Positions 29,411-38,648 of a DNA stretch of 64,000 nucleotides are shown piece by piece. The notes below the pieces were generated by a model. It was not told where the DNA came from. It saw nothing but the letters and a program-made list of their open reading frames with translations, and searched no databases. Within the stretch, counting starts at the first letter, position 1, and every line of letters starts with the position of its first letter. The stretch is from Nitrospinaceae bacterium (GTDB lineage: Bacteria; Nitrospinota; Nitrospinia; Nitrospinales; VA-1): positions 16,588 through 80,587 of the forward strand of contig JAJDAZ010000012.1 of NCBI GenBank assembly GCA_029261595.1, read 5' to 3'. Both the position numbers and the translations under genes were made by a program.

Positions 29411-29440
29411 GTACTTTTTGATACTTTTTGATACTTTTTC
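29411..29440 (+). repeat. Three tandem copies of a 10-bp T-rich unit
   Basis: GTACTTTTTG, ATACTTTTTG and ATACTTTTTC follow each other directly. Two copies of TTTAGCTTTTT lie just before (about 29378 and 29398). The T-richness could help end the tRNA transcript. Confidence 0.7.
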
Positions 29441-29452
29441 AATATTCGGGAA

Positions 29453-30367
29453 TTATTTTTCCCATGTCAGGGTCTTAACGCAACGGAAGCCGATGGTGGG
29501 ATTTTTTATTTTTGGATCGACGATGTTCCTGAAGGCAATCCTGGCTTCGCGTTTGTCGCTCGTCCAGCCCCCGCCTTTGACGATCCTGAGCGGCGCTTTT
29601 TTTGATGGCTTGCCGGAAGTGTAAAAAGGATCGCTGACCCATTCCCAGACATTGCCCACCGTGTCCATCACCCCGTGGGCACTGGCTCCTTTAGGATAAG
29701 ACCCGACCGGGGCGACCGCAAGAAACCCGTCTTCATCATCGCCCCAAAGGTTGGCTCTGTCGGGGGAAAACTCCTTGCCCCAGGGCCAGGGATTGTCAGC
29801 GTCGCCTCCTGCGGCGGTCACCCATTGTGCCTCCGTGGGCAAACGCTTGCCCGCCCAAAGGCAGTAACCGTGAGCGTTGAACCAGTCGATGCCCATCGCC
29901 GGACAATCGGGGCAGTCCTTGCCACCGGTGAACGGTTTTTCGTCATATTTCCCCTTAAAATTTTTGTATTGTGCGACGGTGATTTCCAACCGGTCCATGT
30001 AAAACGCGGGAAATTTTCTGGAACGGGAAACCGGCTTTTCGGGTCGAATGATTCCGCGTGGAAGATTCAACACGCTCACGTGCGGTGCGCCCGATTGGAC
30101 CAGGACCATGTGAGATCCGTCTTTCTCATTGACCATAGTTGGAAGCCGTATTTTTTGAGTTGGGGAATGCGAGGCGGGGGGCGGCAGTTTTTCTTGCTGT
30201 CTTTTAGGGAACGTCCGGGGCTTGACCCTTCTTTTTCGAGGTGAAACCGTCCTGGAATTTTTCTCAGGGGATTGCTTTTTTGACAACCCGGTTTTGAAAT
30301 GGGGCTGACTGGACACACAGCCCGCGGCCATCAAAAGGGCCAGACTGACTGCAAGGAAACCTCTCAA
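29453..30367 (-). CDS. Lipoprotein of the formylglycine-generating enzyme (FGE/SUMF1) fold family
   Basis: The start is a TTG giving a lipoprotein signal peptide with lipobox AAGC (C17). After a basic, proline-rich linker (residues 20-90) comes an FGE-sulfatase type domain: YMDRLEITVAQYKNF, GIDWFNAHGYCLWAGKRLPTEAQW (cut by convention here), DTVGNVWEWVSDPF, and the end GFRCVKT. The catalytic cysteines of true FGE are not evident, so it is probably a binding or structural member (as in PvdO- or EgtB-like proteins). It lies 8 bases after a TPR lipoprotein gene on the same strand. Confidence 0.8.
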   Translation of the reverse strand: MRGFLAVSLALLMAAGCVSSQPHFKTGLSKKQSPEKNSRTVSPRKRRVKPRTFPKRQQEKLPPPASHSPTQKIRLPTMVNEKDGSHMVLVQSGAPHVSVLNLPRGIIRPEKPVSRSRKFPAFYMDRLEITVAQYKNFKGKYDEKPFTGGKDCPDCPAMGIDWFNAHGYCLWAGKRLPTEAQWVTAAGGDADNPWPWGKEFSPDRANLWGDDEDGFLAVAPVGSYPKGASAHGVMDTVGNVWEWVSDPFYTSGKPSKKAPLRIVKGGGWTSDKREARIAFRNIVDPKIKNPTIGFRCVKTLTWEK

Positions 30368-30375
30368 CGTGTTTG

Positions 30376-30861
30376 TTATTCCTTATTGGCCAGGGCGTCA
30401 AACTTTTTCTTGAGATCCCGGTACCGTTGATATTCTTTTTCCGACGCGTCCTTTTTGCCCATCAATTCATAAGTGTAGCCCAGGCTGTAATGGGCGTTGT
30501 AATGCGTGGGGTCCAGGCTGATCGCTTTCTTGAAAGCCTGTTCGGCATCGGGGTACATTTTTTTATAATTGTACATGCCTCCAAGCCCGTAATATCCCTC
30601 GGGGTTTTTGGGATGCTTTTCGATGGCCTTTAAAAAGGATTCAACCGCTTTGTCATATTTTTGTTGATTGGTGTATTCTATTCCCTGCTTGACGTGGTCC
30701 GTATTTTTATTTTCAGCTTCGCCGCAGTACGAAAGAATAAGCGGCAAAAGCAAAAGTAAAATTATTTTGAAGGATCGCACCAAGTCGGCTCGGGTTGTGG
30801 GTGAAATTTCTCTGCGAATAATAAAGTCTTTCAACATCAGGAAGTAAAGAGCAGGAACCAT
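30376..30861 (-). CDS. Small TPR-repeat lipoprotein
   Basis: Two to three tetratricopeptide repeats are visible after residue 55 (QKYDKAVESFLKAIEKHPKN, then YPDAEQAFKKAISLDPTHYN). Upstream is a hydrophobic segment ending in a lipobox LSYC (C46). The long N terminus before it suggests the true start may be the GTG at 30780, giving MRSFKIILLLLLPLILSYC; the ATG at 30861 has GGAAG too close to serve well. The protein is likely anchored in a membrane facing the periplasm and co-transcribed with the FGE-like lipoprotein. Confidence 0.75.
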   Translation of the reverse strand: MVPALYFLMLKDFIIRREISPTTRADLVRSFKIILLLLLPLILSYCGEAENKNTDHVKQGIEYTNQQKYDKAVESFLKAIEKHPKNPEGYYGLGGMYNYKKMYPDAEQAFKKAISLDPTHYNAHYSLGYTYELMGKKDASEKEYQRYRDLKKKFDALANKE

Positions 30862-30953
30862 CTTCCGGCTCTCACTATAACATTATCCTGAGCCAACCGC
30901 TAAAAGAACCGGAACATTCCGAATTGCATTTTTTAAGATTTCCTTAAAATATT

Positions 30954-32243
30954 ATGACCCACCCTGTTGAAATATTTTTATTGGCCCTGGCCTTTGGACT
31001 GACATTGGGGATCGCCATTGTCACCGTCAAGGGGTTTGGTCTGATAAAAATAGGTTGGTTGAATTTTGCCCGCCTGAAAGAACTCGAAAAGCAAAAACGC
31101 GATTCCAAAGATCCGGCGAAGCAAGAGGCCTTACAGGCAGTGGTCCAACATTGCCAACAATTGCGGGCGCAATGGATTCTTCAGGAACCCGATCTCAGAA
31201 TCGTGGAAAGGACCCAACATCTGGCAGAGGAAATCGCATCGGTCTACCATCCGCAGTCGAGCAATCCTTTGGCCGAGGTCCGTTTGGGCGCGCTTCTGGA
31301 GGCTTTCCTGGAATTGAAAAACCGGATCGTGGCTTTCAGCGAGCTCAAAGGCGTGCGCACGTTCACACAGTTCCGGTTGCGCCATGTGCGTTATTTATCC
31401 CGAGCGTGGCAGAAAAAAGAACAATGGCAACAGTCCAGGATGGGACAGGCAGTGGCGCGTCACAAGTTGGCGGCGCTGTTCCAGTGGGTTTATTTATTGA
31501 TCCGTTTTCTGGACCTGACGTTTTGGATGTTCAAGATGCTGGGTTATATCGTCCACGATGTGGTCCTGAAAATATTATTGATCCGGTGGTACCTGACCGT
31601 CGGTGAACTGACCCTCAGGATGTATGCTGACCGGGCCGGGGAATCGGACCTGGATGCCGATGAACTCTTGAGTGAATTGGGCGCCATTCCCGATGCGGAA
31701 ATTTCTTCCGAACTCCCCACAGGCGCGCGAGAAATCGCGGATGCGTCAAGAAAAGCTCTGCTGTTCAATATGAGTTCGGTGCAATGGAATCAGGTGAAGG
31801 AAATTTATTTTGACCTGGTGATGGACATCGCCGGGCATTATTATCCGTCCGCAGAGGAGCCCCTTTACGAGGTCAAGCTTTATCATCTGATGATGGGCAT
31901 CTCCCGGCTTTCCGACCAGGTGGCCTCCATTCGCCATCAACCGGTTTTGAACAAACTCCTGAAGATCCGCGTTTCCCATATTTTACTGGCCAAGGACGCC
32001 ATGGATTTTTTACGCGAAAGCGAGTTGGGCGTCTGGTTGAAAAAATACCCGGTGGGCCGTTTCATGAAATATTCCCGGTTGCTGTACCAGACCGTGCAAA
32101 AAAAACATCCCGGCGTGTTGTTCAAGGATTTTGCGTTGTTTGCGGTGAAGGAAGCGGCCAAACGCTGGCTCTATATTTACCTGCACGACAAAATCGCCGT
32201 CGAGGCCAATCACGCCTACAAAGCCAGCCTTCCCGCCCCGTAA
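30954..32243 (+). CDS. Unrecognised membrane-associated protein
   Basis: I do not recognise this 429-residue protein. It has one strong N-terminal membrane segment (about residues 5-25), a second hydrophobic stretch near residues 175-220 (WVYLLIRFLDLTFWMFKMLG), and otherwise helical, Arg- and Leu-rich sequence. Two internal segments look similar to each other (IVERTQHLAEEIASVYHP near residue 83 and NQVKEIYFDLVMDIAGHYYP near residue 275, each followed by LxEVRL/LYEVKL), suggesting an internal duplication. It is divergent from the TPR lipoprotein and ends at a palindrome. Confidence 0.6.
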   Translation: MTHPVEIFLLALAFGLTLGIAIVTVKGFGLIKIGWLNFARLKELEKQKRDSKDPAKQEALQAVVQHCQQLRAQWILQEPDLRIVERTQHLAEEIASVYHPQSSNPLAEVRLGALLEAFLELKNRIVAFSELKGVRTFTQFRLRHVRYLSRAWQKKEQWQQSRMGQAVARHKLAALFQWVYLLIRFLDLTFWMFKMLGYIVHDVVLKILLIRWYLTVGELTLRMYADRAGESDLDADELLSELGAIPDAEISSELPTGAREIADASRKALLFNMSSVQWNQVKEIYFDLVMDIAGHYYPSAEEPLYEVKLYHLMMGISRLSDQVASIRHQPVLNKLLKIRVSHILLAKDAMDFLRESELGVWLKKYPVGRFMKYSRLLYQTVQKKHPGVLFKDFALFAVKEAAKRWLYIYLHDKIAVEANHAYKASLPAP

Positions 32244-32253
32244 CACGGGCCAG

Positions 32254-32396
32254 CGTGACGCTGGACCCAATATTGACGTGCCCTGGGTTTATGGCTGACT
32301 GAATCGCATTGCGCTAAAATTTTCATCGAGAAGGTCTCAGGGGCTCGTGAGCGTAGCGAACGTTAGCCCCACTTTTCCTCCCGCGTAGCGGAGGAC
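32254..32396. terminator. Cluster of palindromes between convergent genes
   Basis: CCAGCGT-G-ACGCTGG (about 32251-32265), GGGGCTCGT...ACG-TT-AGCCCC (32340-32370, then CACTTTTCC) and CCTCC-CGCGTAGC-GGAGG (32377-32394). The second could end both converging transcripts. The methyltransferase stop and last codons lie inside this cluster. Confidence 0.55.
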
Positions 32397-33220
32397 AAGC
32401 GATAAGACACGCGAATGCCGCTGGCATAGACGTCCGCCCAGTGTGATTCCTGCTTTTGCTGGGGGGTGATAAAATCGTGGAACGAACAGGAACGAGTGCT
32501 GTGCCTCGACCAGTCCAGCCGAGTATATTTTAAACTCAGCCGCTCAAACCATATTTCAAACAGCGCCCGTGTGGGCAAAGTGATCATGCTGAGATCCTTG
32601 CCGCGATGATCGAAGGATTCCGGCAGGCGGTAATCCTTTTTGTCCGGTCGGGTCAAAGAGACGATCATCAAGGGCAGGTCCAGGGTTTCGTCCTTGATAC
32701 CAGGATAAACCAGATCGGCATCTTTTCCCTGGACGGCGGCGTATCCGGCGGTGAACGTGTCGAGCAACACCGTTTCTTTCGCGGCCCGGCTCATCAGCTG
32801 GAGCAGGCGGAAAGGTTCCGCTGTGTAATAGAGCATTCCAAAGCAGAACACCGTGTCGAAACTGTTGGCGGGAGTCGCTTCGAGAAAGCGCAATACGTCG
32901 CCCACTTCAAACCGATAGTCCGACGGGGGAATGTTTTGCTCCTGAAAAAGATTTTCGCCTTTCGCAACCATTTTTTCTTCCACATCGATGCCGTGCACGA
33001 ACCGGGCTCCCATCTGGTGAGCCGCGTAGGCAAAGGTTCCCATGTGCGACCCGACATCCAATATGGTTTTGCCCGTGATCGCGTCCTGTTGCTTGCCCAA
33101 AAGAGTTGCAATGCGGGCGTTTAAACACTCAAACGAGTACGGGATGGCCCACCGGTTTTGGCGGGTGTCTGTCGTTAGAAATGGGGAATCTTCGGCGATA
33201 TAAACTTTACCGGTCGTCAC
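32363..33220 (-). CDS. Class I SAM-dependent methyltransferase
   Basis: Motif I is ILDVGSHMGTFAYAAHQMGA near residue 48, followed by HGIDVEEKMV (acidic end of strand 2) and DTVFCFGMLYYTAEP for strand 4. The overall look resembles CmoB/DUF1698-type or small-molecule methyltransferases; the substrate is not evident. 285 residues. The last residues (SSATREEKWG) are encoded by a terminator-like palindrome, so the C terminus may have been extended by repeat insertion. The gene stands alone, convergent with its left neighbour and divergent from the J-domain gene. Confidence 0.75.
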   Translation of the reverse strand: MTTGKVYIAEDSPFLTTDTRQNRWAIPYSFECLNARIATLLGKQQDAITGKTILDVGSHMGTFAYAAHQMGARFVHGIDVEEKMVAKGENLFQEQNIPPSDYRFEVGDVLRFLEATPANSFDTVFCFGMLYYTAEPFRLLQLMSRAAKETVLLDTFTAGYAAVQGKDADLVYPGIKDETLDLPLMIVSLTRPDKKDYRLPESFDHRGKDLSMITLPTRALFEIWFERLSLKYTRLDWSRHSTRSCSFHDFITPQQKQESHWADVYASGIRVSYRLSSATREEKWG

Positions 33221-33329
33221 TTAAAAAATTTCTCCAATTTAAAGGTAGAAAATACCTTTCAATCTAAAACAGGGGAATGCTATAATGAGCTTGTTTTATA
33301 AGACTTAGCGATAAAAGTCCATCCCTGTT

Positions 33330-34142
33330 TTGGAGCCTAAAACGATTTCACAAGAACCCCATTCATCAGCTGTCATTCCTGCTGGTTTGCCGGAGCAAGA
33401 GGAACTCCAACTCAAGCGGCGTGACCTTGCAAAATTGGAGCAGGACCTGGCGGAAAATGAACTGGAGCTTTCCACCCTCAAAGGAGAGCTTCATCTGTTT
33501 GAGCGGCGCTACCACCTGATGGTGGGAGCCAAGTATACCGAACTCGACGAGGTTAAGGCGCAAATTATGGAGTTGGCGAGCGGTTTATACCCGCGTTCGG
33601 ATGAATTTCGTGCCGGAGCGCAGTCGGCCCGGGAGCGAGCCCAGGGTTCGGCCAAAGCCACCGATGACCGCGAATCGGATTCGCCTGAGAGCGAAGTTTT
33701 TAAACCCAGCGAAAATTTAAAAAAGCTGTTTCGCCAGGTAGCTAAAAAAATCCACCCCGATCTGGCTGGCGACGAGAAGGAAAGAAGTCGTCGGCATGAG
33801 TTGATGGCCAAATTGAATCAGGCCTATGACCGGTTGGATGAGGAAGCGATTCGTGCCGTGCTCCTGGAATGGGAGGCGGGGTATCATCCAGAAAAAAATG
33901 TGACTCTGGGCACGCAGTTGGTCCAAATCGTTCGGCAGGTGGCGCAAATAAAAAAACGCTTGCGTCGAATCGACGAAGAATTAATCGAGATTAAAAATTG
34001 CGGAATGTATCAATTAATGCAAAAAACGGCTGAGGCGGAAAAAACAGGGGTTGATTTGCTTGAGGAAATGGCCGCCAGTGTCGATGAAAAGATAGATTCG
34101 ATCAAATCCAAAGTGAGAGATTTGGCCGGAGAGTTCGATTGA
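33330..34142 (+). CDS. J-domain protein with flanking coiled coils
   Basis: The central segment (about residues 128-178) is a DnaJ-type domain with HPD at residues 142-144 in AKKIHPDLAGDEKERSRRHE, followed by the helix with LNQAYDRLDE. N- and C-terminal parts are long charged helices (about 25-80 and 190-270). J-domains stimulate DnaK-type chaperones; no zinc finger or client domain is present. No ATG is available near the beginning; the TTG at 33330 is the best start but lacks a clear ribosome binding site. It ends 15 bases before a Sel1-repeat gene, so both may act together. Confidence 0.75.
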   Translation: MEPKTISQEPHSSAVIPAGLPEQEELQLKRRDLAKLEQDLAENELELSTLKGELHLFERRYHLMVGAKYTELDEVKAQIMELASGLYPRSDEFRAGAQSARERAQGSAKATDDRESDSPESEVFKPSENLKKLFRQVAKKIHPDLAGDEKERSRRHELMAKLNQAYDRLDEEAIRAVLLEWEAGYHPEKNVTLGTQLVQIVRQVAQIKKRLRRIDEELIEIKNCGMYQLMQKTAEAEKTGVDLLEEMAASVDEKIDSIKSKVRDLAGEFD

Positions 34143-34157
34143 TAATTTTCCAGGCTG

Positions 34158-36620
34158 ATGCCCAAAGATATGAGTGAAGACGCGATTTCCATAACTCCAT
34201 CCCCCCATACCCCTCCTGCAGAGCTTTCACCCGGAAAATTCTCAAATCTTTCCCTTCAAGGCCTGGATTTTCTGTCCAAAGGCAACGATGAAGCCGATCA
34301 GGACCTGGTCTATACAAAAAACGACGGGTCCCTGGAAACTCTCAGCCCCAAAGAAGCGGCCCGCTGGTTTAAAGATGCCGAACTGGGCAAGCCACAGGCG
34401 CAATACAATGTCGGGATGGTTTATTTCAAGGGCCTGGGGGTGACGCGCAATGACCAGGAAGCCGTGAAATGGTTTCGTAAGGCGGCGGAGAAGGGTTCCG
34501 CCAACGGCCAGGGGTTTCTCGGCATCATGTACGAAAATGGCATGGGCGTGACTAAGGACCATGAAAAGAGTTTGCATTGGTATCAAAAGGCTGCGGACCA
34601 GGGCGACCGGGTGGCGCAATTTAACCTTGGCCGCATGTTGTATTTTGGCAAAGGGGTCGCGAAAGCGCCTCAGGAAGCCGCGAAATGGTTTTATGAAGTG
34701 GCCCGATCGGGCAATGACGTGGCTCAGAACATGCTGGGAATTTTATATGAAAAAGGCGAGGGCGTCCCTCAGGATTTAGATATATCCGGAAAATGGTTTC
34801 AACAGGCGGCCTTGCGCGGCAATGAAGAGGCGCAGTATAACCTGGGCGATCGCTACGAACACGGCAAAGGCGTGGACAAAAATCTCGCCAAAGCGATACG
34901 CTGGTATTACAAGGCGGCCGTCAAAGGTCTGGATCTGGCGCAATTCAAGCTGGGCGTCATGTACTTTGACGGGGAAGGGGTGGCTAAGGATTCCAAACAA
35001 GCTCTCAAATGGTTGTGCAAGGCGGCGGAACAGGGACATGAAGAGGCGCAGGAATTTTTGGAGAAGGCTCATGACCGATCGGTCCCCGATGCGGAGGAAA
35101 TTTTTCATAAGGGAAATTTCTTTTTTGAACGGCAGGATTATGCCGAAGCGGTTACCTGGTATCTGCAAGCGGCCCAACACGACCATGCCGAAGCCCAATT
35201 CACATTAGGGAACTTGAGCGACCGGGGGGAAGAAATCGCCCGGAACTTTGCGGACGCCAAAACATGGTATGAAAAGGCCGCCGAACTGGGGCACGCCCAG
35301 GCCCAGCATAACCTGGGAGTGTTGTATTTCCTGGGGGAGGGCGTTCCTCAGGATTATGAAAAGGCCGGTTCCTTATTCGAGGCGGCGGCTCTGGAAGGCG
35401 TTTCGTCCGCTCAGGTTTTTCTCGGCAAGTTGTATGAAAAAGGTAAAGGGGTGGTGCAGGACTTTTCACAGGCATCTGTCTGGTACCGAAAAGCGGCGGA
35501 GCAGGGGGATGATTCGGGTCAGCTCCACCTAGAAAAAATGTATTACCACGGTCAGGGAGTGACCAAGGACTTTGCGGAATCCCTGGAGTGGTTGCAAAAA
35601 GCGGTCGCGCAAAATAACGTCCATGCCCAGTATGATTTAGGCAGAGTTTATTATAACGGCGAAGGTGTTGAACAGGATCATGTGCAGGCCGTTTACTGGT
35701 TTTGCATGGCCGCCGAACAGGGGCATGACTACGCTCAATTTGCTCTGGGAAAAGTCTATTACGATGGCAAAGGAGTGAATCAGGACCATAAGCAAGCCTT
35801 TTACTGGGTAGAAAAATCCGCACTTCAGGGGAATGCCAGGGCGCAAAATCATTTGGGAACCATGTATGAAAATGGAGAAGGCGCGTTTAAGGATTTTTCA
35901 CAGGCCGTGAAGTGGTACGCTAAAGCCGCCGAGCAGGGCGGCGCCCAGGCTCAGGATAATCTGGGTATGATGTATTTCGTGGGCAAGGGGGTCCCGCAGG
36001 ACTACGAGAAAGCCGCCGAATGGTATCGCCAAGCGGCCCAAAAAGGCGATTCTGCAGTGGGCGGCGAAATGGATTTTCTGGATGACGCCGATAGCGAATT
36101 CGGCGATCCTGCCCGCGCGGTGAAATGGTTGCGCAAGGCGGCCAGAGAAGGGGTGGCGAAGGCGCAAAATCAATTGGGGACCATGTATGAAAAAGGTCTG
36201 GGAGTGCCAAAGAGCTTAAAGCAGGGTATGAGCTGGTATCGCCGCGCCGCCGAACAGGGACATGAAGCCGCTTTATTTAATATGGGACGGATGTGTTGTC
36301 TGGAACCGTCGCCGGATTATGAAACCGCGTTTGCCTGGTATTTGAAATCGGCGGATGGGGGCAATGCCGAGTCTCAATATCAGCTGGGTAAAATGTGCGA
36401 ACAGGGACAAGGGGTTTCTTCTAAGGATTATGTAAAAGCTTTCGACTGGTATCAGAAAGCGGCGGAAAAAGGCAACCCGAAATCCCAATACGCATTGGGC
36501 GTCTTGTATAAAATGGGTTGGGGCGTCGAAAAAAATAATGCCAATGCGATCCTCTGGTTCCATCGCGCGGCCCAAAAAGGCTCCCTCCCTGCCTGGGGCG
36601 CTCTGAAAAAAATGCAATAA
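34158..36620 (+). CDS. Large Sel1-like repeat protein
   Basis: Nearly the whole protein (residues about 60-815) is made of some twenty Sel1-like repeats of 36 residues, each of the form AQYNLGxMYxxGxGVxKDxxxAxxWxxKAAEQG. These build an extended alpha-solenoid for protein binding. There is no signal peptide or membrane segment, so it is probably cytoplasmic. Two short interruptions (near residues 310-330 and 630-650) break the register. Its neighbour upstream is a J-domain protein, which suggests a scaffold for a protein complex; the partner is unknown. Confidence 0.9.
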   Translation: MPKDMSEDAISITPSPHTPPAELSPGKFSNLSLQGLDFLSKGNDEADQDLVYTKNDGSLETLSPKEAARWFKDAELGKPQAQYNVGMVYFKGLGVTRNDQEAVKWFRKAAEKGSANGQGFLGIMYENGMGVTKDHEKSLHWYQKAADQGDRVAQFNLGRMLYFGKGVAKAPQEAAKWFYEVARSGNDVAQNMLGILYEKGEGVPQDLDISGKWFQQAALRGNEEAQYNLGDRYEHGKGVDKNLAKAIRWYYKAAVKGLDLAQFKLGVMYFDGEGVAKDSKQALKWLCKAAEQGHEEAQEFLEKAHDRSVPDAEEIFHKGNFFFERQDYAEAVTWYLQAAQHDHAEAQFTLGNLSDRGEEIARNFADAKTWYEKAAELGHAQAQHNLGVLYFLGEGVPQDYEKAGSLFEAAALEGVSSAQVFLGKLYEKGKGVVQDFSQASVWYRKAAEQGDDSGQLHLEKMYYHGQGVTKDFAESLEWLQKAVAQNNVHAQYDLGRVYYNGEGVEQDHVQAVYWFCMAAEQGHDYAQFALGKVYYDGKGVNQDHKQAFYWVEKSALQGNARAQNHLGTMYENGEGAFKDFSQAVKWYAKAAEQGGAQAQDNLGMMYFVGKGVPQDYEKAAEWYRQAAQKGDSAVGGEMDFLDDADSEFGDPARAVKWLRKAAREGVAKAQNQLGTMYEKGLGVPKSLKQGMSWYRRAAEQGHEAALFNMGRMCCLEPSPDYETAFAWYLKSADGGNAESQYQLGKMCEQGQGVSSKDYVKAFDWYQKAAEKGNPKSQYALGVLYKMGWGVEKNNANAILWFHRAAQKGSLPAWGALKKMQ

Positions 36621-36788
36621 TTCTCACCGAAGTGATCCTCTACAACATTCAGTAAAGATCATTCCATCACCATTTGAATTTTCCTTCCTTTCAGTAGTAA
36701 ATAGCTTGAAAATTTTTGTAAAGTAATCGGGCTCAGGCCGACCAAGAGGTGGCATGCTTTAACTCTGTTCCGTGTAAGCTTAATGCAG

Positions 36789-36806
36789 GAGGTTCAAGAG
36801 AACCTC
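36789..36806. other. Perfect hairpin upstream of pstS
   Basis: GAGGTTC pairs with GAACCTC around AAGA. It lies about 75 bases before the pstS start. No clear PHO box was found in 36621-36878. Confidence 0.45.
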
Positions 36807-36878
36807 TGGCGCGTTTGACTATAGCGGGCTATTTCGATATATATTAGGGCTTAAAGGAAAACTCACCAGGATGTTCGG

Positions 36879-37748
36879 TTGAAAAAATCATTCTTTATAT
36901 CTTTGTCCGCCACCGTCCTTTGGCTGTTGACGGGAATTGCATATTCCCCCAATGGAAACGCCGAAGAAAAGGCATCGCGAATAACCGTGGTGGGGTCGAC
37001 CACGGTTCTTCCCATTGCGACTCGCGCCGCGGAAAAATTTGTTGAGAAAAAAAATGGCGGGATTTCCATCACCGTCAATGGCGGCGGGTCGGGAGTGGGG
37101 ATTCAATCCGCCGGCAGTGGCCGGGCCGATATTGGCATGGCCTCGCGCAACATCACCCCCAGGGAACGGAAGCGGTTCCAGAACCCCGGATTGCGGGTTC
37201 TTCCGGTGGGTCGCGACGCGGTGGTCTGTGTGATTTCTTCGGAAGTTTATTCCGCCGGCGTTCAGGCGCTGTCAAAGGAACAGATTGGCGATATTTATTT
37301 AGGGAAAATAAAAAACTGGCAAGAGCTTGGCGGGCCGGACCGGGAAATCGTGGTGATAGATAAAGAGCGCCACCGGGGCACGCGTCATGTGTTCATGAAA
37401 TATGTGTTCGGCAATGAAAATGCCCGCACTCCCGGCGCTCGTCTGGTCACGGGATCGAACAATGAGGAGCAAACAAAAATTGCCCAGAGCGACTCCGCCA
37501 TCGGCATGCTTTCGCTGGCCTGGATCAATGACGATGTGGTGGGAGTCGGAATTCGGGAGGGCGATGAGATTATCGAACCGACCCTTGAAAATGTCCGCAG
37601 GAACCGGTTCCCCATCGCCCGCGACCTGAATTTGATCGTTGCCGGGGAACCCCTGGGAAGGGTCAAGGAGTTCGTGGAGTTTATGTTGGGTCCCGAAGGC
37701 CAGAATATTGTCGCCGAGAGCGGTTATATACCGGTCCATCCCAATTGA
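36879..37748 (+). CDS. pstS: Phosphate ABC transporter, periplasmic phosphate-binding protein
   Basis: A signal peptide (residues 1-28) precedes a PstS-type binding protein: ITVVGSTTVLPIATRAAEKF, GGGSGVGIQSAGSGRADIGMASR, and a phosphate-contact region near RHRGTRHVFMKYVFG. It feeds phosphate to PstCAB, encoded directly downstream. The start is TTG with AGGA upstream. A tiny frame ATG TTC GGT TGA (36871-36882) overlaps that start, with its stop inside the first codons; it may be chance. 289 residues fits. Confidence 0.93.
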   Translation: MKKSFFISLSATVLWLLTGIAYSPNGNAEEKASRITVVGSTTVLPIATRAAEKFVEKKNGGISITVNGGGSGVGIQSAGSGRADIGMASRNITPRERKRFQNPGLRVLPVGRDAVVCVISSEVYSAGVQALSKEQIGDIYLGKIKNWQELGGPDREIVVIDKERHRGTRHVFMKYVFGNENARTPGARLVTGSNNEEQTKIAQSDSAIGMLSLAWINDDVVGVGIREGDEIIEPTLENVRRNRFPIARDLNLIVAGEPLGRVKEFVEFMLGPEGQNIVAESGYIPVHPN

Positions 37749-37784
37749 CCCGGCCCTGGGAGTTTGCGGGGAAGGCTGATTAAA

Positions 37785-38648
37785 GTGAACCGAATTTTTC
37801 AAATGGATTTCTTTCGCATAAGCACCGCGTTCATGGCGCTCATTTCCCTGGTGTTAATCGCCGGGCTGTTCGCCTTTCTGGTCCTGCAGAGCGCCCCCGT
37901 CCTAGCGGGACAACAATGGAGTTTTCTGCTGGGGCAGGACTGGTGGGCCGGGGAAGTGTATGGGGCTTTGCCGATGATTTACGGGTCCTTGATGGTGACC
38001 GGCGTTGCGTTGGTGATGGTGTTGCCCGTGGCGATCGGAGGCGCGGTGTTCACCTCTGAATTTTTATCCCCAAATCAGCGCCTTTGGGTCAAAGCCATGA
38101 TGGAGCTTTTCGCCGGGATTCCGGGGATCATTTATGGTTTACTGGGCGTCGCCCTTCTGGCAGGCTGGGTGAAAGACAGTTTTGGCCTGATCGACGGCAA
38201 CACGATTCTGACCGCGGGGTTGTTGTTGGGAATCATGATTCTTCCCACTATCCTGACTTTATCGGAAGACGCTCTGCATGCGGTTCCCGGTCAATACCGA
38301 GACACGTCCCTTAGTCTTGGTCTGACAAAATTGCAGATGATAAAAAGCGCGGTGATTCCAGTAGCCCTGCCGGGAATCGCCGGAGCCATCTTTCTGGGGC
38401 TGGGCCGCGCCATGGGAGAGACCATCGCCGTCATGCTGGTCATTGGCGGCCTCGATAAAATCGCCGAACCCTGGTACGATCTGTTCGCGCCAGCCCAGAG
38501 CATCGCGTCCAAATTGGGGCGGGAAGCGGCGGAAGCCATCGGGTCGGGCCAGCAGTGGAGCGCTCTGATGGCCCTGGGATTGATCCTGTTTCTGCTGGTG
38601 ATGATTTTGACTTTTATGGGAAACCTGCTTTTGAAAAGAGTACGATGA
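37785..38648 (+). CDS. pstC: Phosphate ABC transporter permease PstC
   Basis: About six membrane segments with the permease loop SLGLTKLQMIKSAVIPVALPGI at residues 185-210. The chosen start is the GTG at 37785 because GGAAGG stands 9 bases before it; a TTG at 37764 would add 7 residues. The 3' end overlaps pstA in an ATGA junction, so the two are translationally coupled. 287 residues is normal for PstC. Confidence 0.93.
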   Translation: MNRIFQMDFFRISTAFMALISLVLIAGLFAFLVLQSAPVLAGQQWSFLLGQDWWAGEVYGALPMIYGSLMVTGVALVMVLPVAIGGAVFTSEFLSPNQRLWVKAMMELFAGIPGIIYGLLGVALLAGWVKDSFGLIDGNTILTAGLLLGIMILPTILTLSEDALHAVPGQYRDTSLSLGLTKLQMIKSAVIPVALPGIAGAIFLGLGRAMGETIAVMLVIGGLDKIAEPWYDLFAPAQSIASKLGREAAEAIGSGQQWSALMALGLILFLLVMILTFMGNLLLKRVR

